NCBI GenBank assembly: GCA_022775005.1 | Contig: JALFJR010000028.1 | Location: forward strand, 27,527-91,526 | DNA length: 64,000 bases | Reading direction: 5' to 3' | DNA from: Parabacteroides sp. | GTDB taxonomy: Bacteria; Bacteroidota; Bacteroidia; Bacteroidales; Tannerellaceae | Part shown: positions 20,134 through 30,208 of the stretch, in pieces | Layout of the letters: each line of letters opens with the position of its first letter | Position numbering within the stretch: the first letter of the stretch is position 1 | Position numbers and translations under genes: made by a program | The notes under the pieces: model-generated | Seen by the model: only the letters and a program-made list of their open reading frames with translations | The model's database searches: none | What the model was told of the DNA's origin: nothing

Positions 20134-20949
20134 ATGGATAGCTTGGCAAAAATTGACATCAAGGCTGTATTAGAACAGAAAGCACCTAAAGTGGCCCATC
20201 GGGTACCCGATTGGTTGATTGCCTATTTAGCAAAAACCATACATCAAACGGAGCTGAATGAGATCCTGAGCCGCTACCATGATCAACAGGGCGTTGATTT
20301 CATGCGTAGTATGATAGACTATTTTGATCTACATTTCGAGCTGATCCATCCGGAACGTATTCCTCAAGAAGGGCGTTTTATCTTTGCTTCCAACCATCCG
20401 TTAGGGGGATTAGATGGCATTTGTCTGTCAGTACTCATCGGAAATCTTTTCCGGGATAAGATTTATTATTTGGTGAATGACTTGCTGTTGCATATTCCTA
20501 ATTTGCGCAAGATCTTTGTCCCAATTAACAAGCATGGGGCGCAAAGTCGAGAAGCTGCTATCCAGATGGAACAAGCTTATGCCTCTGATCATCAGATTAT
20601 CACTTTCCCTGCTGGACTCTGCTCGCGCAAGATCAAGGGGAAGATTCAAGACTTGGATTGGAAGAAATCGTTTATACAGAAAGCTGTCTCCTATCAGAGA
20701 GACATCATACCGATCTATTTCGATGGACGGAACTCCCATTTTTTCTACAATTTCGCACGCATTCGCAAGGCTTTGGGAATACGTATGAATTATGAGATGA
20801 TCTATCTCCCCGGTGAGATGTTCAAGAGTAAACACAGTACATTCCGCGTCTATTTCGGCGAGCCTATCCCTTGGCAAACATTTGGCAAGCAACACACGCC
20901 AGCCGAATGGGCAAACTGGGTTAGAGAGATCGCCTATAACTTAAAGTAA
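20134..20949 (+). CDS. PlsC-like lysophospholipid acyltransferase (candidate O-acyltransferase of glycine lipid synthesis)
   Basis: FIFASNHPLGGLDGI (NHx4D-like) and FPAGLCSRKIKG motifs; adjacent to an OlsB-like gene. Confidence 0.82.
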   Translation: MDSLAKIDIKAVLEQKAPKVAHRVPDWLIAYLAKTIHQTELNEILSRYHDQQGVDFMRSMIDYFDLHFELIHPERIPQEGRFIFASNHPLGGLDGICLSVLIGNLFRDKIYYLVNDLLLHIPNLRKIFVPINKHGAQSREAAIQMEQAYASDHQIITFPAGLCSRKIKGKIQDLDWKKSFIQKAVSYQRDIIPIYFDGRNSHFFYNFARIRKALGIRMNYEMIYLPGEMFKSKHSTFRVYFGEPIPWQTFGKQHTPAEWANWVREIAYNLK

Positions 20950-20956
20950 TACACGA

Positions 20957-21937
20957 ATGGACAAACAAGAGATTATCCCACCCGTTGAGCGAGCCTTGCT
21001 CAAAGCTGAGCTGACACCGGAAAAGCGGCTTCGCAGTACCAACAAGTCGAGTAATGAAATTTATATCGTGACGGCTTTTGACTCTCCGCATGTAATGCAG
21101 GAGATCGGACGTTTGCGGGAGATTGCTTTCAGCTATTACGGTGGAGGAACGGGGAAATCCGCTGACATAGATGAGTTTGACACGATGGAGAACGCTTATC
21201 GACAGTTGATCGTATGGAGCCCGGAGGAGGAGCAGATCTTGGGTGGCTATCGTTTCCTGTGCGGATCAGACGTGCGCTTCGATACCCAAGGCAAACCGAT
21301 CCTGGCGACAGCGCATCTGTTTGACTTCTCCGAGCGATTCATCAAGGAGATCATGCCCTACACCGTGGAACTGGGACGTTCGTTTGTCAGCCTGGATTAT
21401 CAATCCACCCGCTCGAAGGCGAAGGGGCTTTTCATTTTAGACAACCTATGGGATGGGTTAGGCGCACTTTCGGTGATCGATCCCAAACTGCGCTACTATT
21501 TCGGCAAAGTGACGATGTATAACACCTATCATCAGGGGGCCCGCGATCTGATTCTCTATTTCCTGACCCGTCATTTCCCAGACCCCGAACAGCTGATCCG
21601 ACCGATAGAGCCATTGCGCACGCAGATTGACGAGGCACGCATGAAAGCGATTTTCCACTATGATAACTTCAAGGATAACTATAAGGTACTCAACCAAGAG
21701 GTGCGCAAATTGGGCTTCAATGTGCCGCCCTTGGTCAATGCCTACATGAGCCTCTCACCCAAGATGCGTGTGTTTGGCACCGCGATCAATCACGAGTTTG
21801 GCGAAGTGGAGGAAACCGGTATTCTTATCGCTATCGACGAGATCTTGGAGGATAAGAAGAAAAGGCATGTCGAGAGCTACCTGCAAGAGGAGTACAAGTC
21901 AGTGGAACTGATCCACAAAAACGACATTGAGCCTTAA
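20957..21937 (+). CDS. OlsB-like/GNAT N-acyltransferase (candidate N-acyltransferase of glycine lipid synthesis)
   Basis: IGRLREIAFSYYGGGTGKSADIDEFD...ELGRSFVSLDYQ. Confidence 0.8.
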   Translation: MDKQEIIPPVERALLKAELTPEKRLRSTNKSSNEIYIVTAFDSPHVMQEIGRLREIAFSYYGGGTGKSADIDEFDTMENAYRQLIVWSPEEEQILGGYRFLCGSDVRFDTQGKPILATAHLFDFSERFIKEIMPYTVELGRSFVSLDYQSTRSKAKGLFILDNLWDGLGALSVIDPKLRYYFGKVTMYNTYHQGARDLILYFLTRHFPDPEQLIRPIEPLRTQIDEARMKAIFHYDNFKDNYKVLNQEVRKLGFNVPPLVNAYMSLSPKMRVFGTAINHEFGEVEETGILIAIDEILEDKKKRHVESYLQEEYKSVELIHKNDIEP

Positions 21938-22033
21938 GGATAAGGGCTTTTAGCAAAACCTTTTTGGCGAGAGAAATGTTAGAAGATTAGGCAGGCGTTA
22001 AGCAACGTACGCCATAAAAGAGAAAAAGCGGCC

Positions 22034-23470
22034 ATGTTTGCTTCTGACCATAGCGAATGGATATTGAGTTCGATACTGATCCTATTATACAGTATCACCA
22101 TCATAGGATTGGTATTGGTCATCATTGCGGAAAACAGAAACCCGCTGAAGACAATCCCTTGGGTAACTGTCTTGCTCTTGGCTCCCGGTGTGGGATTGCT
22201 TTTCTATTTCTTCTTTGGCCAAGACAACCGCAAGCAACGCATCATCTCGCGCCGCATCTATAAGCGGATTATGAAGAAAACGCAGGAAGGCAAGCTGCCG
22301 CAAGACAGTTGTAAGGTGCCTTTTCCCTATCGTCCTTTAGCTACGCTGCTGACAAATAGTAATCAGTCCTCTCTTCTATATGGTACCGATATTAAGGTAT
22401 TTACTAGTGGGTTCGATAAGTTTAAGGCTCTTTTAAAGGCATTGCGGCAGGCGCAACATCATATCCACCTGCAATATTACATCTTCAATGATGATGAGAT
22501 CGGCAACCAGGTAAGGGAAATCTTGATTGCGAAGGCTAAAGCAGGTGTGGAGGTACGTGTTCTTTATGATGATGTGGGTTGCTGGAATGTGAAGAAACGC
22601 TTCTTCCGAGAAATGAAGGAGGCCGGCGTGGAGGTCTATGCATTTTTGCGTGTCGCTTTCCCCATTTTCACCAGTAAAGTGAACTACCGTAATCACCGTA
22701 AGATTGTGGTCGTGGATGGAAAGATTGGCTTTATGGGTGGAATGAATATTGCCGACCGTTATGAAAAAGGAGTTAAATGGGGTGTATGGCGTGATTCGCA
22801 TTTCCAATTTATAGGCAAGGGTGTACATGGTTTACAATCAGCATTTCTCATCGATTGGTATGTCATGAGCAAGAAGTTAGTTCATGGTAAAGCTTACTAT
22901 CCCAAGGTGCCGGTTTACAGTGACAATATTCTTCAATTGGCGACAAGCGGACCGGTTGGACAATGGCGTATTCTACTGCAAGCCACAACCTTTGTCATTG
23001 CTAATGCAAAACGCTACATCTATATTCAGACTCCTTACTTCCTGCCGACCGAAGGTCTGCATCAGGCCCTTCAGACAGCGGCGTTAGGAGGGGTGGATGT
23101 GCGTTTGATGTTACCCAAGCGATCGGATACCCGGACAGTCAATATGGCCAGCCATTCTTTTGTAGACGCTATGGTGAAAGCGGGTGTTAAGGTCTATTTC
23201 TACAAACCGGGCTTCCTCCATGCAAAGCTGATTGTCAGTGATGACGCAATCGCCTGCATTGGTTCAGCCAACATGGACTTTCGTAGTTTTGAACACAATT
23301 TCGAGATCAATGCTTTTGTCTATCAACCTGCTTTCGCTATCCAGATGCGTCATATCTTTATGCATGATATGGATCGGTGTGAGAAACTCATTCCCAACCG
23401 TTGGCTGAAACGTTCGTTGAAACAAAGGTTGGCTGAATCGTTTATGCGTTTGTTCTCTCCACTGTTGTAG
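22034..23470 (+). CDS. cls: cardiolipin synthase
   Basis: Two N-terminal TM helices; two HxK(x)4D motifs (NHRKIVVVDGKIGFMGGMNIADRY; LHAKLIVSDDAIACIGSANMDFRSFEHNFE). Confidence 0.92.
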   Translation: MFASDHSEWILSSILILLYSITIIGLVLVIIAENRNPLKTIPWVTVLLLAPGVGLLFYFFFGQDNRKQRIISRRIYKRIMKKTQEGKLPQDSCKVPFPYRPLATLLTNSNQSSLLYGTDIKVFTSGFDKFKALLKALRQAQHHIHLQYYIFNDDEIGNQVREILIAKAKAGVEVRVLYDDVGCWNVKKRFFREMKEAGVEVYAFLRVAFPIFTSKVNYRNHRKIVVVDGKIGFMGGMNIADRYEKGVKWGVWRDSHFQFIGKGVHGLQSAFLIDWYVMSKKLVHGKAYYPKVPVYSDNILQLATSGPVGQWRILLQATTFVIANAKRYIYIQTPYFLPTEGLHQALQTAALGGVDVRLMLPKRSDTRTVNMASHSFVDAMVKAGVKVYFYKPGFLHAKLIVSDDAIACIGSANMDFRSFEHNFEINAFVYQPAFAIQMRHIFMHDMDRCEKLIPNRWLKRSLKQRLAESFMRLFSPLL

Positions 23471-24008
23471 TCTCTTTCAAGAACAGACTGAAATTTACTG
23501 CTCCATACGTGCGATGCTGATAGAAATAGGGTAAATGAGAGAAATCATTGGCTTTAGAATGCTCCATGATGAACAAACCACCCTCTCGTAGCAAGTCTTG
23601 CTCCAAGATGATACGAGGTACGTCAGGTAACTCTGGCAACGCATAGGGAGGATCAGCAAAGATAAAGTCGAAGCCCTGCCTGGGCGCGCTATGTAAGTAG
23701 CGGAAGACATCTCCTCGGATTAAACGTAACGCATCAGTCTTCAATTCTTTGGCTACCTTTGCGATGAAGTTTGCATGGGCATTTTGCTTCTCAACAGCAG
23801 TCACTTGCCTGCAACCTCTTGAAGCCAATTCGAATGCGATACTTCCTGTGCCCGAGAAAAGATCCAATGCATCAGTTCCCTCTAAATCAATTAAGTTTGT
23901 AATGACATTAAAAATATTCTCTTTGGCGAAATCGGTCGTTGGACGAGCGCTGAAAGAAGAGGGTACGTCAAAACGCCGACGGCCATACATTCCACTTATG
24001 ATTCGCAT
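23442..24008 (-). CDS. rsmD: 16S rRNA (guanine(966)-N(2))-methyltransferase RsmD
   Basis: MRIISGMYGRRRF...RPTTDFAKENIFNVI...DLFSGTGSIAFELASRG...FDFIFADPPYALPEL. Confidence 0.93.
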   Translation of the reverse strand: MRIISGMYGRRRFDVPSSFSARPTTDFAKENIFNVITNLIDLEGTDALDLFSGTGSIAFELASRGCRQVTAVEKQNAHANFIAKVAKELKTDALRLIRGDVFRYLHSAPRQGFDFIFADPPYALPELPDVPRIILEQDLLREGGLFIMEHSKANDFSHLPYFYQHRTYGAVNFSLFLKETTTVERTNA

Positions 24009-24829
24009 ACCAATAAAGCAATAAGATCCAGCGGGGCTTTCACCACCTCTTCGCCAAGCAAGTAGAGCTCTGAAGGTAAAGTCGTCCCTTGGACGTTTCG
24101 TAAATAATGGCGAGCTTGCTCCAATAACGTTATTCGTAAAGTGGGCATAGCTTGTATGCGTAACGCATCCACCTGCGAATTAAAGTCCATTTGCCGCCAT
24201 ACATATAAAAAGTAATAGAGCATCTCCTCCGGTTGGTGTACCTCAAAGGTGTTCACTAATAACAGGCGCTCTTGTTCAAAACAGGCTACGTCCATCCGCT
24301 CTCCCTCTATCCATATATACATGCAACGGTATAAGGCATCACGACTTTGCATATGCCAATAGGCCAGCAAGGGTACTAAATAATGGGTGAATAGAGGATT
24401 TTGGAAGGAACGCAAACAAAATGCTTGTACCGTCTCTTCGCAGTCATAAAGCAATGTAGCTCGCTTATCCAATAATGACTCTGATAAACAGGCTGACTTT
24501 GGTCGCACAAAAGTTTTCCGTATCCATGCCAATTGTGTTTCGGCGTCTGACGGAAACAAAGTGGTGGGTACCACAAGATAATGGGGTGAAAAGCTGACAA
24601 TGCGTAGCTGTTTATAACGCCATGACAAACATTCGTTTGCGAAGAAACATTCCTTGAGGGAAGAGACATAAGGCACACCTCGATCGAAAGACACTTCTCG
24701 ATAGAAGAAGCTGCCATCGTTCGAGGAGATATATCCTGAAAAAGAAAGTCCACCCGGCCAAAGCCGGATGGACATTGTGTATCTTTCTGAGGAATCAGCA
24801 GTTAATGTATCAGGAATACTGATAATCAT
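23996..24829 (-). CDS. DUF3822-like protein
   Basis: Full-length ORF in an operon with rsmD; RLWPGGLSFSGY start typical of the Bacteroidetes family. Confidence 0.7.
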   Translation of the reverse strand: MIISIPDTLTADSSERYTMSIRLWPGGLSFSGYISSNDGSFFYREVSFDRGVPYVSSLKECFFANECLSWRYKQLRIVSFSPHYLVVPTTLFPSDAETQLAWIRKTFVRPKSACLSESLLDKRATLLYDCEETVQAFCLRSFQNPLFTHYLVPLLAYWHMQSRDALYRCMYIWIEGERMDVACFEQERLLLVNTFEVHQPEEMLYYFLYVWRQMDFNSQVDALRIQAMPTLRITLLEQARHYLRNVQGTTLPSELYLLGEEVVKAPLDLIALLVCES

Positions 24830-24836
24830 TCGCCGA

Positions 24837-25472
24837 TTACTCCCAGTTACCTGCGTTGTTGTTAATCTCTTCCAATGAACCTACACGCAAGCCAGGGAAC
24901 TTGTTTTGCTTTGTAGCCTTGTCTGTCAAGTTGTAAGTCAACTGGGGATCCATGTCACGCAAGTATGAAGCATAAGGTACCTCACAAACAAATACCTTGA
25001 TGTCATAACCGGAACCAGACTTCAATGTAGCAGTATCCATCTTAAACGTGATCTTCTCGCCCGGTACACCCGGTACATAGCGCATATTAGCGACATCATA
25101 GTTTGCACCCAGCAAAGTATCCTTCGCCAATACCCACATTGTATCACGTCTGATCAAGCCCTGCTTCACAGCCTCTTTCTCCGTCATACCTTTCTCCAAT
25201 TGCTCATCAGTCAGCACACCTTCCTTGATCAAGAACGGCAACTTCTCGGTGTTCAAGAACTTCTCCAAGTCGTCGAAACTTCCGGCGTGAGTCTTGTGGA
25301 TGTTCTTGTACTCGATCTGAGCCTTACGGATCTCGATCAAACGCGCAATGATAGCACTATCGCGAGCACCCTTTTCATTGTCATAGGTAATCGGTCCCAT
25401 AATACTCTCATAGCACATGTAAGCCAACAGTGCGACTGCGGCTACCAACAAAATCTTCAATGTAACTTTCAT
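24837..25472 (-). CDS. conserved hypothetical membrane-anchored protein
   Basis: N-terminal TM helix (KILLVAAVALLAYMCYESIMGP) then a soluble domain; co-directional with the DUF3822-like gene. Confidence 0.65.
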   Translation of the reverse strand: MKVTLKILLVAAVALLAYMCYESIMGPITYDNEKGARDSAIIARLIEIRKAQIEYKNIHKTHAGSFDDLEKFLNTEKLPFLIKEGVLTDEQLEKGMTEKEAVKQGLIRRDTMWVLAKDTLLGANYDVANMRYVPGVPGEKITFKMDTATLKSGSGYDIKVFVCEVPYASYLRDMDPQLTYNLTDKATKQNKFPGLRVGSLEEINNNAGNWE

Positions 25473-25565
25473 GGTTCGTATTGTTTTTTGAATTTATTTC
25501 GTACGGCAAAATTAGAAAAGAATATTTAATACGCTACCTTTATCGCCAAAATTATTGCATCCAAA

Positions 25566-26981
25566 ATGATAAATAATCATTTAATCGCCCAAATTGAGCG
25601 AAATTTTGGCTTTAAGCCGACTTCAGAGCAGCATATTGCGCTCCAAAAGCTGGCCGACTTCCTGTTTTTTGCGGAGCCGGACAGTCTCCTTTTACTGAAA
25701 GGCTATGCCGGAACGGGCAAAAGTTCACTGGTTGGTGCCTTGGTGCGTACGCTTGCTGAACTGGGACAGAAATGCGTTTTAATGGCTCCTACCGGACGGG
25801 CTGCTAAGGTGTTCTCGAGTTACGCCGGACAGAAGGCTTACACGATACACAAGAAGATCTACCGACAGAAACGGTTTTCTAACGAGCTAGTTGGTTTCCT
25901 TCCTGCAGATAACCTGCATAAGCATACCCTCTTCTTGGTGGATGAGGCCTCTATGATATCCAACGATGGTTGGGATTCTTCACGCTTTGGATCGGGTCGC
26001 CTTTTAGAGGATCTTATTCATTACGTTTATGCAGGCGAGGATTGCCATCTTATTCTACTGGGAGATGAGGCGCAGCTTCCTCCGGTACGAGAAACTTTTA
26101 GTCCTGCACTGGATCCGGATTTGCTCCAAGGTTATGGATTGCAAGTTGAGCAGCTTTGTCTGACACAAGTCGTACGTCAAGCGGAAGACTCCGGTATTCT
26201 GTTTAATGCTACTCGCCTGCGGGATGCGTTGCGCAACACCTGTGTAGAGGTCTTCCCAAAGCTCCGTTTGGAAGGGTTCACGGACTTTACCCAGATTAGT
26301 GGGGCTGACTTAATCGAGGAGATCTCTTCGGCCTACTATCGGGATGGTGAGGAGGAGACAATGGTGATCTGTCGTTCCAACAAGCGGGCTACAATTTATA
26401 ACAATGGTATTCGCAATCGTATTCTTTATCGAGAAGAGGAACTCTCTTCTGGCGATCGCCTCATGGTGGCGAAGAACAATTATTATTGGACTGCCAATCA
26501 ACAGGAAATGGACTTTATCGCAAATGGCGAGATCATTGAGGTAGTGCGGGTACGACGGACAATTGAGTTGTATGGATTTCGTTTCGCCGATGTGTTGGTG
26601 CGTTTCCAAGATTATGATCTTGAGTTGGAGTTGAAGGTCTTGTTAGATACGCTTCAAACTGATACCCCTGCTTTGCCGCAAGCGCTCAACGATCAGCTTT
26701 TTGCTGCCGTTTGGGAAGATTATGCAGACATCCCAACCAAGGCTGAACGGATGAAAAAGATGAAGGTAGATCCTTATTATAATGTTTTGCAGGTTAAATA
26801 TGCTTATGCGGTGACTTGCCATAAGGCGCAAGGTGGTCAATGGATGAATGTTTTCCTCGATTTAGGCTACATTACAGAGGAGATGTTAGGCGAGGACTTC
26901 TATCGTTGGCTTTATACGGCTTTTACCCGTGCCACGCAACACCTTTATCTGATCAACCTTCCGGAGGTGTTTAGAGAATAA
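25566..26981 (+). CDS. RecD-like/UvrD_C_2 superfamily 1 ATP-dependent helicase
   Basis: Walker A LKGYAGTGKSSLVG, VDEASMIS, LLGDEAQLPPV, TCHKAQGGQW, YTAFTRATQHLYLI. Confidence 0.9.
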   Translation: MINNHLIAQIERNFGFKPTSEQHIALQKLADFLFFAEPDSLLLLKGYAGTGKSSLVGALVRTLAELGQKCVLMAPTGRAAKVFSSYAGQKAYTIHKKIYRQKRFSNELVGFLPADNLHKHTLFLVDEASMISNDGWDSSRFGSGRLLEDLIHYVYAGEDCHLILLGDEAQLPPVRETFSPALDPDLLQGYGLQVEQLCLTQVVRQAEDSGILFNATRLRDALRNTCVEVFPKLRLEGFTDFTQISGADLIEEISSAYYRDGEEETMVICRSNKRATIYNNGIRNRILYREEELSSGDRLMVAKNNYYWTANQQEMDFIANGEIIEVVRVRRTIELYGFRFADVLVRFQDYDLELELKVLLDTLQTDTPALPQALNDQLFAAVWEDYADIPTKAERMKKMKVDPYYNVLQVKYAYAVTCHKAQGGQWMNVFLDLGYITEEMLGEDFYRWLYTAFTRATQHLYLINLPEVFRE

Positions 26982-27014
26982 AAAAAGAGCTAAGTGCTAA
27001 TGCACTTAACTCTT
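26979..27014 (-). terminator. terminator for tRNA-Pro
   Basis: 13-bp stem aagagctaagtgc/gcacttaactctt with A-run on + (U-run on - transcript). Confidence 0.75.
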
Positions 27015-27024
27015 CTTGCTCAAG

Positions 27025-27099
27025 TCGGGATGACTGGATTCGAACCAGCGACCACACGCCCCCCAGACGCGTACTCTAACCGGGCTGAGCTACATCCCG
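27025..27099 (-). tRNA. tRNA-Pro(GGG)
   Basis: CGGGATGTAGCTCAGCCCGGTTAGAGTACGCGTCTGGGGGGCGTGTGGTCGCTGGTTCGAATCCAGTCATCCCGA; loop CTGGGGG. Confidence 0.9.
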
Positions 27100-27188
27100 C
27101 TTTGTTTAACGGGTGCAAAGATAAGCATTTTTCGATACATGCCAAATATTTCTGTCTCTTTTTTACATGAGGTAGTGAAAAGGACCAC

Positions 27189-27220
27189 AAAAAAGGAGAG
27201 CCGTCAAGACTCTCCTTTAT
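27189..27220 (-). terminator. terminator downstream of korB
   Basis: aaaaaaggagag-ccgtcaaga-ctctccttt. Confidence 0.7.
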
Positions 27221-27242
27221 GCTTGTCTGACCAAAAGAAGGC

Positions 27243-28259
27243 TCACTTTATTTCCCAAACGTCGCCCTGCATGATCACCTCACGCAACTTGCGTGTCGGG
27301 TTTTTCGCTTGAACTTCCTCGATCTGCTGATGAACAGCGGTGTCGTAGGTCGGTCCCTCTACATCGCGGATCACACCTAATGCGATAGGCATTTCGCCAC
27401 TCATCATCGCCAACATCGTGTGCAATGTATTGTCTTTCTCATGTGCATCGTGTACCAAGATGTCGTCGATCGTGTAACCATCCTGACCAATCGTTACCGA
27501 TTTCAGTTTCAGACCTTCTAATACGATACCCTTATCTTTATTAGCACCGTAGATCATTTTCTCGCCATGACGCAGGAAAATCGTACGATCAGCACGTACA
27601 TCCTTATCGGTAACAGATTTATGAATACCGTTGTTGAAGATCATACAGTTCACCAATACCTCTGTTACGGAAGCACCTTTATGACGGGCAGAAGCAGCCA
27701 AGATTTCAGTGGTGTTCTTCAAATCCACGTCGATCGCACGAGCGAAGAAGTTACCACGTGCGCCGAATGCTAACTCGGCTGGGATGAACGGATCCTCAAC
27801 TGTACCATAGGGTGAGCTCTTAGAAATGAAACCACGATCGGATGTCGGAGAATACTGGCCCTTCGTTAAACCATAGATCTTATTGTTGAACAGTACGATA
27901 TTCAAATCGACGTTACGACGAACAGCATGGATAAAGTGGTTACCACCAATAGCCAAACAGTCACCATCACCTGTGCACAACCATACGCTTAAGTCAGGAC
28001 GAGCGGTTTTCACACCGGTTGCGATCGCCGCGCCACGTCCGTGGATCGTATGGAAACCGTATGTGTTCATGTAATAAGGCAGGCGCGAAGAGCAGCCAAT
28101 ACCTGAGATGACAGCCATATTGTGAGGCGCTACTCCTACCTCGGCCATCGCCTTATGCAAACAATTCAGCACGGCATGGTCGCCACAACCCGGGCACCAA
28201 CGTACATATTGGTCGCTTTTATAATCTTTCGGTTCGTATTTAATTTCTTCTGTTGTCAT
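27243..28259 (-). CDS. korB: 2-oxoacid (2-oxoglutarate):ferredoxin oxidoreductase beta subunit
   Basis: WCPGCGDHAVLN...GIGCSSRLPYYMNTYGFHTIHGRG...GDGDCLAIGGNHFIHA TPP-binding. Confidence 0.9.
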   Translation of the reverse strand: MTTEEIKYEPKDYKSDQYVRWCPGCGDHAVLNCLHKAMAEVGVAPHNMAVISGIGCSSRLPYYMNTYGFHTIHGRGAAIATGVKTARPDLSVWLCTGDGDCLAIGGNHFIHAVRRNVDLNIVLFNNKIYGLTKGQYSPTSDRGFISKSSPYGTVEDPFIPAELAFGARGNFFARAIDVDLKNTTEILAASARHKGASVTEVLVNCMIFNNGIHKSVTDKDVRADRTIFLRHGEKMIYGANKDKGIVLEGLKLKSVTIGQDGYTIDDILVHDAHEKDNTLHTMLAMMSGEMPIALGVIRDVEGPTYDTAVHQQIEEVQAKNPTRKLREVIMQGDVWEIK

Positions 28260-28262
28260 CTT

Positions 28263-30116
28263 TTAAGCCTCCAAAATTTTAGTGAACTCCTCAACTAATC
28301 TCGCTACATTGAACGGTCTGCCCTCTACTTGGTCGAAACGATAAGGATCGAAACCATGTACTTTACCACGCAAGTAGTTAGCGAACTGGCCGTTATTCTG
28401 CTCTGCAACAACCACCTTCTTGTACTTGCTCAATACCTCAGCGGTGTTCTTCGGCAGTGGGCTGATGAATTTGAAGTGTGCCAAGGCAACCTTCTTACCC
28501 TGCTCTTGCATGGTTTCCATCGCCTCGTAGAGGTGTCCGTATGTACCACCCCAACCCACGATCAAGAGATCTGCATCAGCATCACCGATCACCTGCAACT
28601 CTGGAATATAGTCAGCCACCTTGTCAATCTTTGCCTGACGAGTAGAGACCATCTTCTGGTGGTTCTCCGGATCCGTGGAGATCGCACTGGTGTCGAAGTC
28701 TTTCTCCAAGCCACCCAGACGGTGCATGAAGCCCTCCGTGCCGGGAACAGCCCAGTAACGTACCAAGCTATCCTTATCACGACGATACGGCTTCCAAGGC
28801 TTCTCCTCCTGATAGTTGGACACATAGTTCGGAGTGATCTCCGGGTAGTTCTCCAAGTCAGGAATGCGCCAAGCCGAAGATCCATTAGCGATAAAGGCAT
28901 CACTCAACAAGATAACCGGAGTCATGTGCTCCACAGCCAGTTTACATGCCCAATAAGCGGCATCGAAACAGTCTGTCGGTGTTGAAGCAGCCACTACGAC
29001 AGCCGGGCACTCGCCGTTACGGCCATAGAGAGCCTGCATTAAATCTGTTTGCTCACTCTTGGTAGGAAGACCTGTTGAGGGACCACCACGCTGTACGTCG
29101 ATGACCACCAGAGGCAACTCTGCGATAACCGCCAAGCCAATGGCCTCACTCTTCAATGCCAAACCCGGACCAGAAGTGGAGGTGCAAGCCAAGCAGCCGG
29201 CGAAGCTGGCACCAATAGCCGTACTGATACCCGCTATCTCATCCTCTGCCTGAACCGTGATGACTCCTAAATCTTTGCGTTTCGCTAACTCATGCAAGAT
29301 ATCTGTAGCCGGAGTGATCGGGTAGCTACCTAAGAAAAGCTGTAAACCAGACTTCTCGGCAGCAGCTATCAATCCGTAGGCAGTTGCCTTGTTACCATTG
29401 ACATCTGTATAGAAACCCGGTTCTGCCTTTTTACTTTCAATGCGATAGGTAGAAACAGACGCATGAATGTTGTGGCCATAATTGTATCCATCGGTCAGTG
29501 CCTTGATGTTTGCCTGTGCGATAACCGGTTTCTTTGCAAACTTATTCTGCAACATGTGCATGGCCTCATCCAATGGACGCTCAAAGAGCCAGCATACCAA
29601 GCCCAATGCAAACATGTTTTTGCAACGCAAGGCCGACTTATTGTCAAGACCAAACTCTACCAATCCATCTTTTACCATGGTTGAGATAGGAGCAGCGACC
29701 ACTTGCACGCCTGTTAATCCTAACTCGGTAAAAGGATCGTCAGTCTCATACAAAGCCTTCACTAAATCAGCCTTCGTGAATGAATCAGTATCAATCAATA
29801 CGATCGCATTGGATTTGATGTTTTTCACATTGACCTTCAAGGCGGCGGGGTTCATAGCAACCAACACGTCGGCCTTATCGCCTGGGGTGAAGATCTTACG
29901 GGATCCCAGGTGAACTTGGAATCCTGATACGCCACTAAGTGTTCCTTGTGGAGCACGTACCTCTGCTGGGTAGTCAGGGAATGTAGAAATCTCGTTTCCA
30001 AAAACCGCTGACAAGTTCGAAAAGATCGTTCCGGTTAACTGCATGCCGTCGCCAGAGTCACCTGAGAAACGAATCACGACCTTTTCCAGTGTTTTAACTT
30101 TAGTCTGTTCTGCCAT
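28263..30116 (-). CDS. korA: 2-oxoacid (2-oxoglutarate):ferredoxin oxidoreductase alpha subunit with fused gamma domain
   Basis: RFSGDSGDGMQLTG gamma start; GSYPITPATDILHELAK, TSTSGPGLALKSEAIGLA, PSTGLPTKSEQTDL. Confidence 0.92.
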   Translation of the reverse strand: MAEQTKVKTLEKVVIRFSGDSGDGMQLTGTIFSNLSAVFGNEISTFPDYPAEVRAPQGTLSGVSGFQVHLGSRKIFTPGDKADVLVAMNPAALKVNVKNIKSNAIVLIDTDSFTKADLVKALYETDDPFTELGLTGVQVVAAPISTMVKDGLVEFGLDNKSALRCKNMFALGLVCWLFERPLDEAMHMLQNKFAKKPVIAQANIKALTDGYNYGHNIHASVSTYRIESKKAEPGFYTDVNGNKATAYGLIAAAEKSGLQLFLGSYPITPATDILHELAKRKDLGVITVQAEDEIAGISTAIGASFAGCLACTSTSGPGLALKSEAIGLAVIAELPLVVIDVQRGGPSTGLPTKSEQTDLMQALYGRNGECPAVVVAASTPTDCFDAAYWACKLAVEHMTPVILLSDAFIANGSSAWRIPDLENYPEITPNYVSNYQEEKPWKPYRRDKDSLVRYWAVPGTEGFMHRLGGLEKDFDTSAISTDPENHQKMVSTRQAKIDKVADYIPELQVIGDADADLLIVGWGGTYGHLYEAMETMQEQGKKVALAHFKFISPLPKNTAEVLSKYKKVVVAEQNNGQFANYLRGKVHGFDPYRFDQVEGRPFNVARLVEEFTKILEA

Positions 30117-30208
30117 AATTTATATATTTCGCTTTAACGCTTTTATATTTGGTACTTAGATTGCCGCGAAGTAACATAAAAAGTTTAGGAACGTAAAACA
30201 TTTTGACG

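Noticed and set aside
23442-23470. 29-bp convergent overlap of cls and rsmD 3' ends
   Set aside because: Small 3' overlaps are common; no further signal seen
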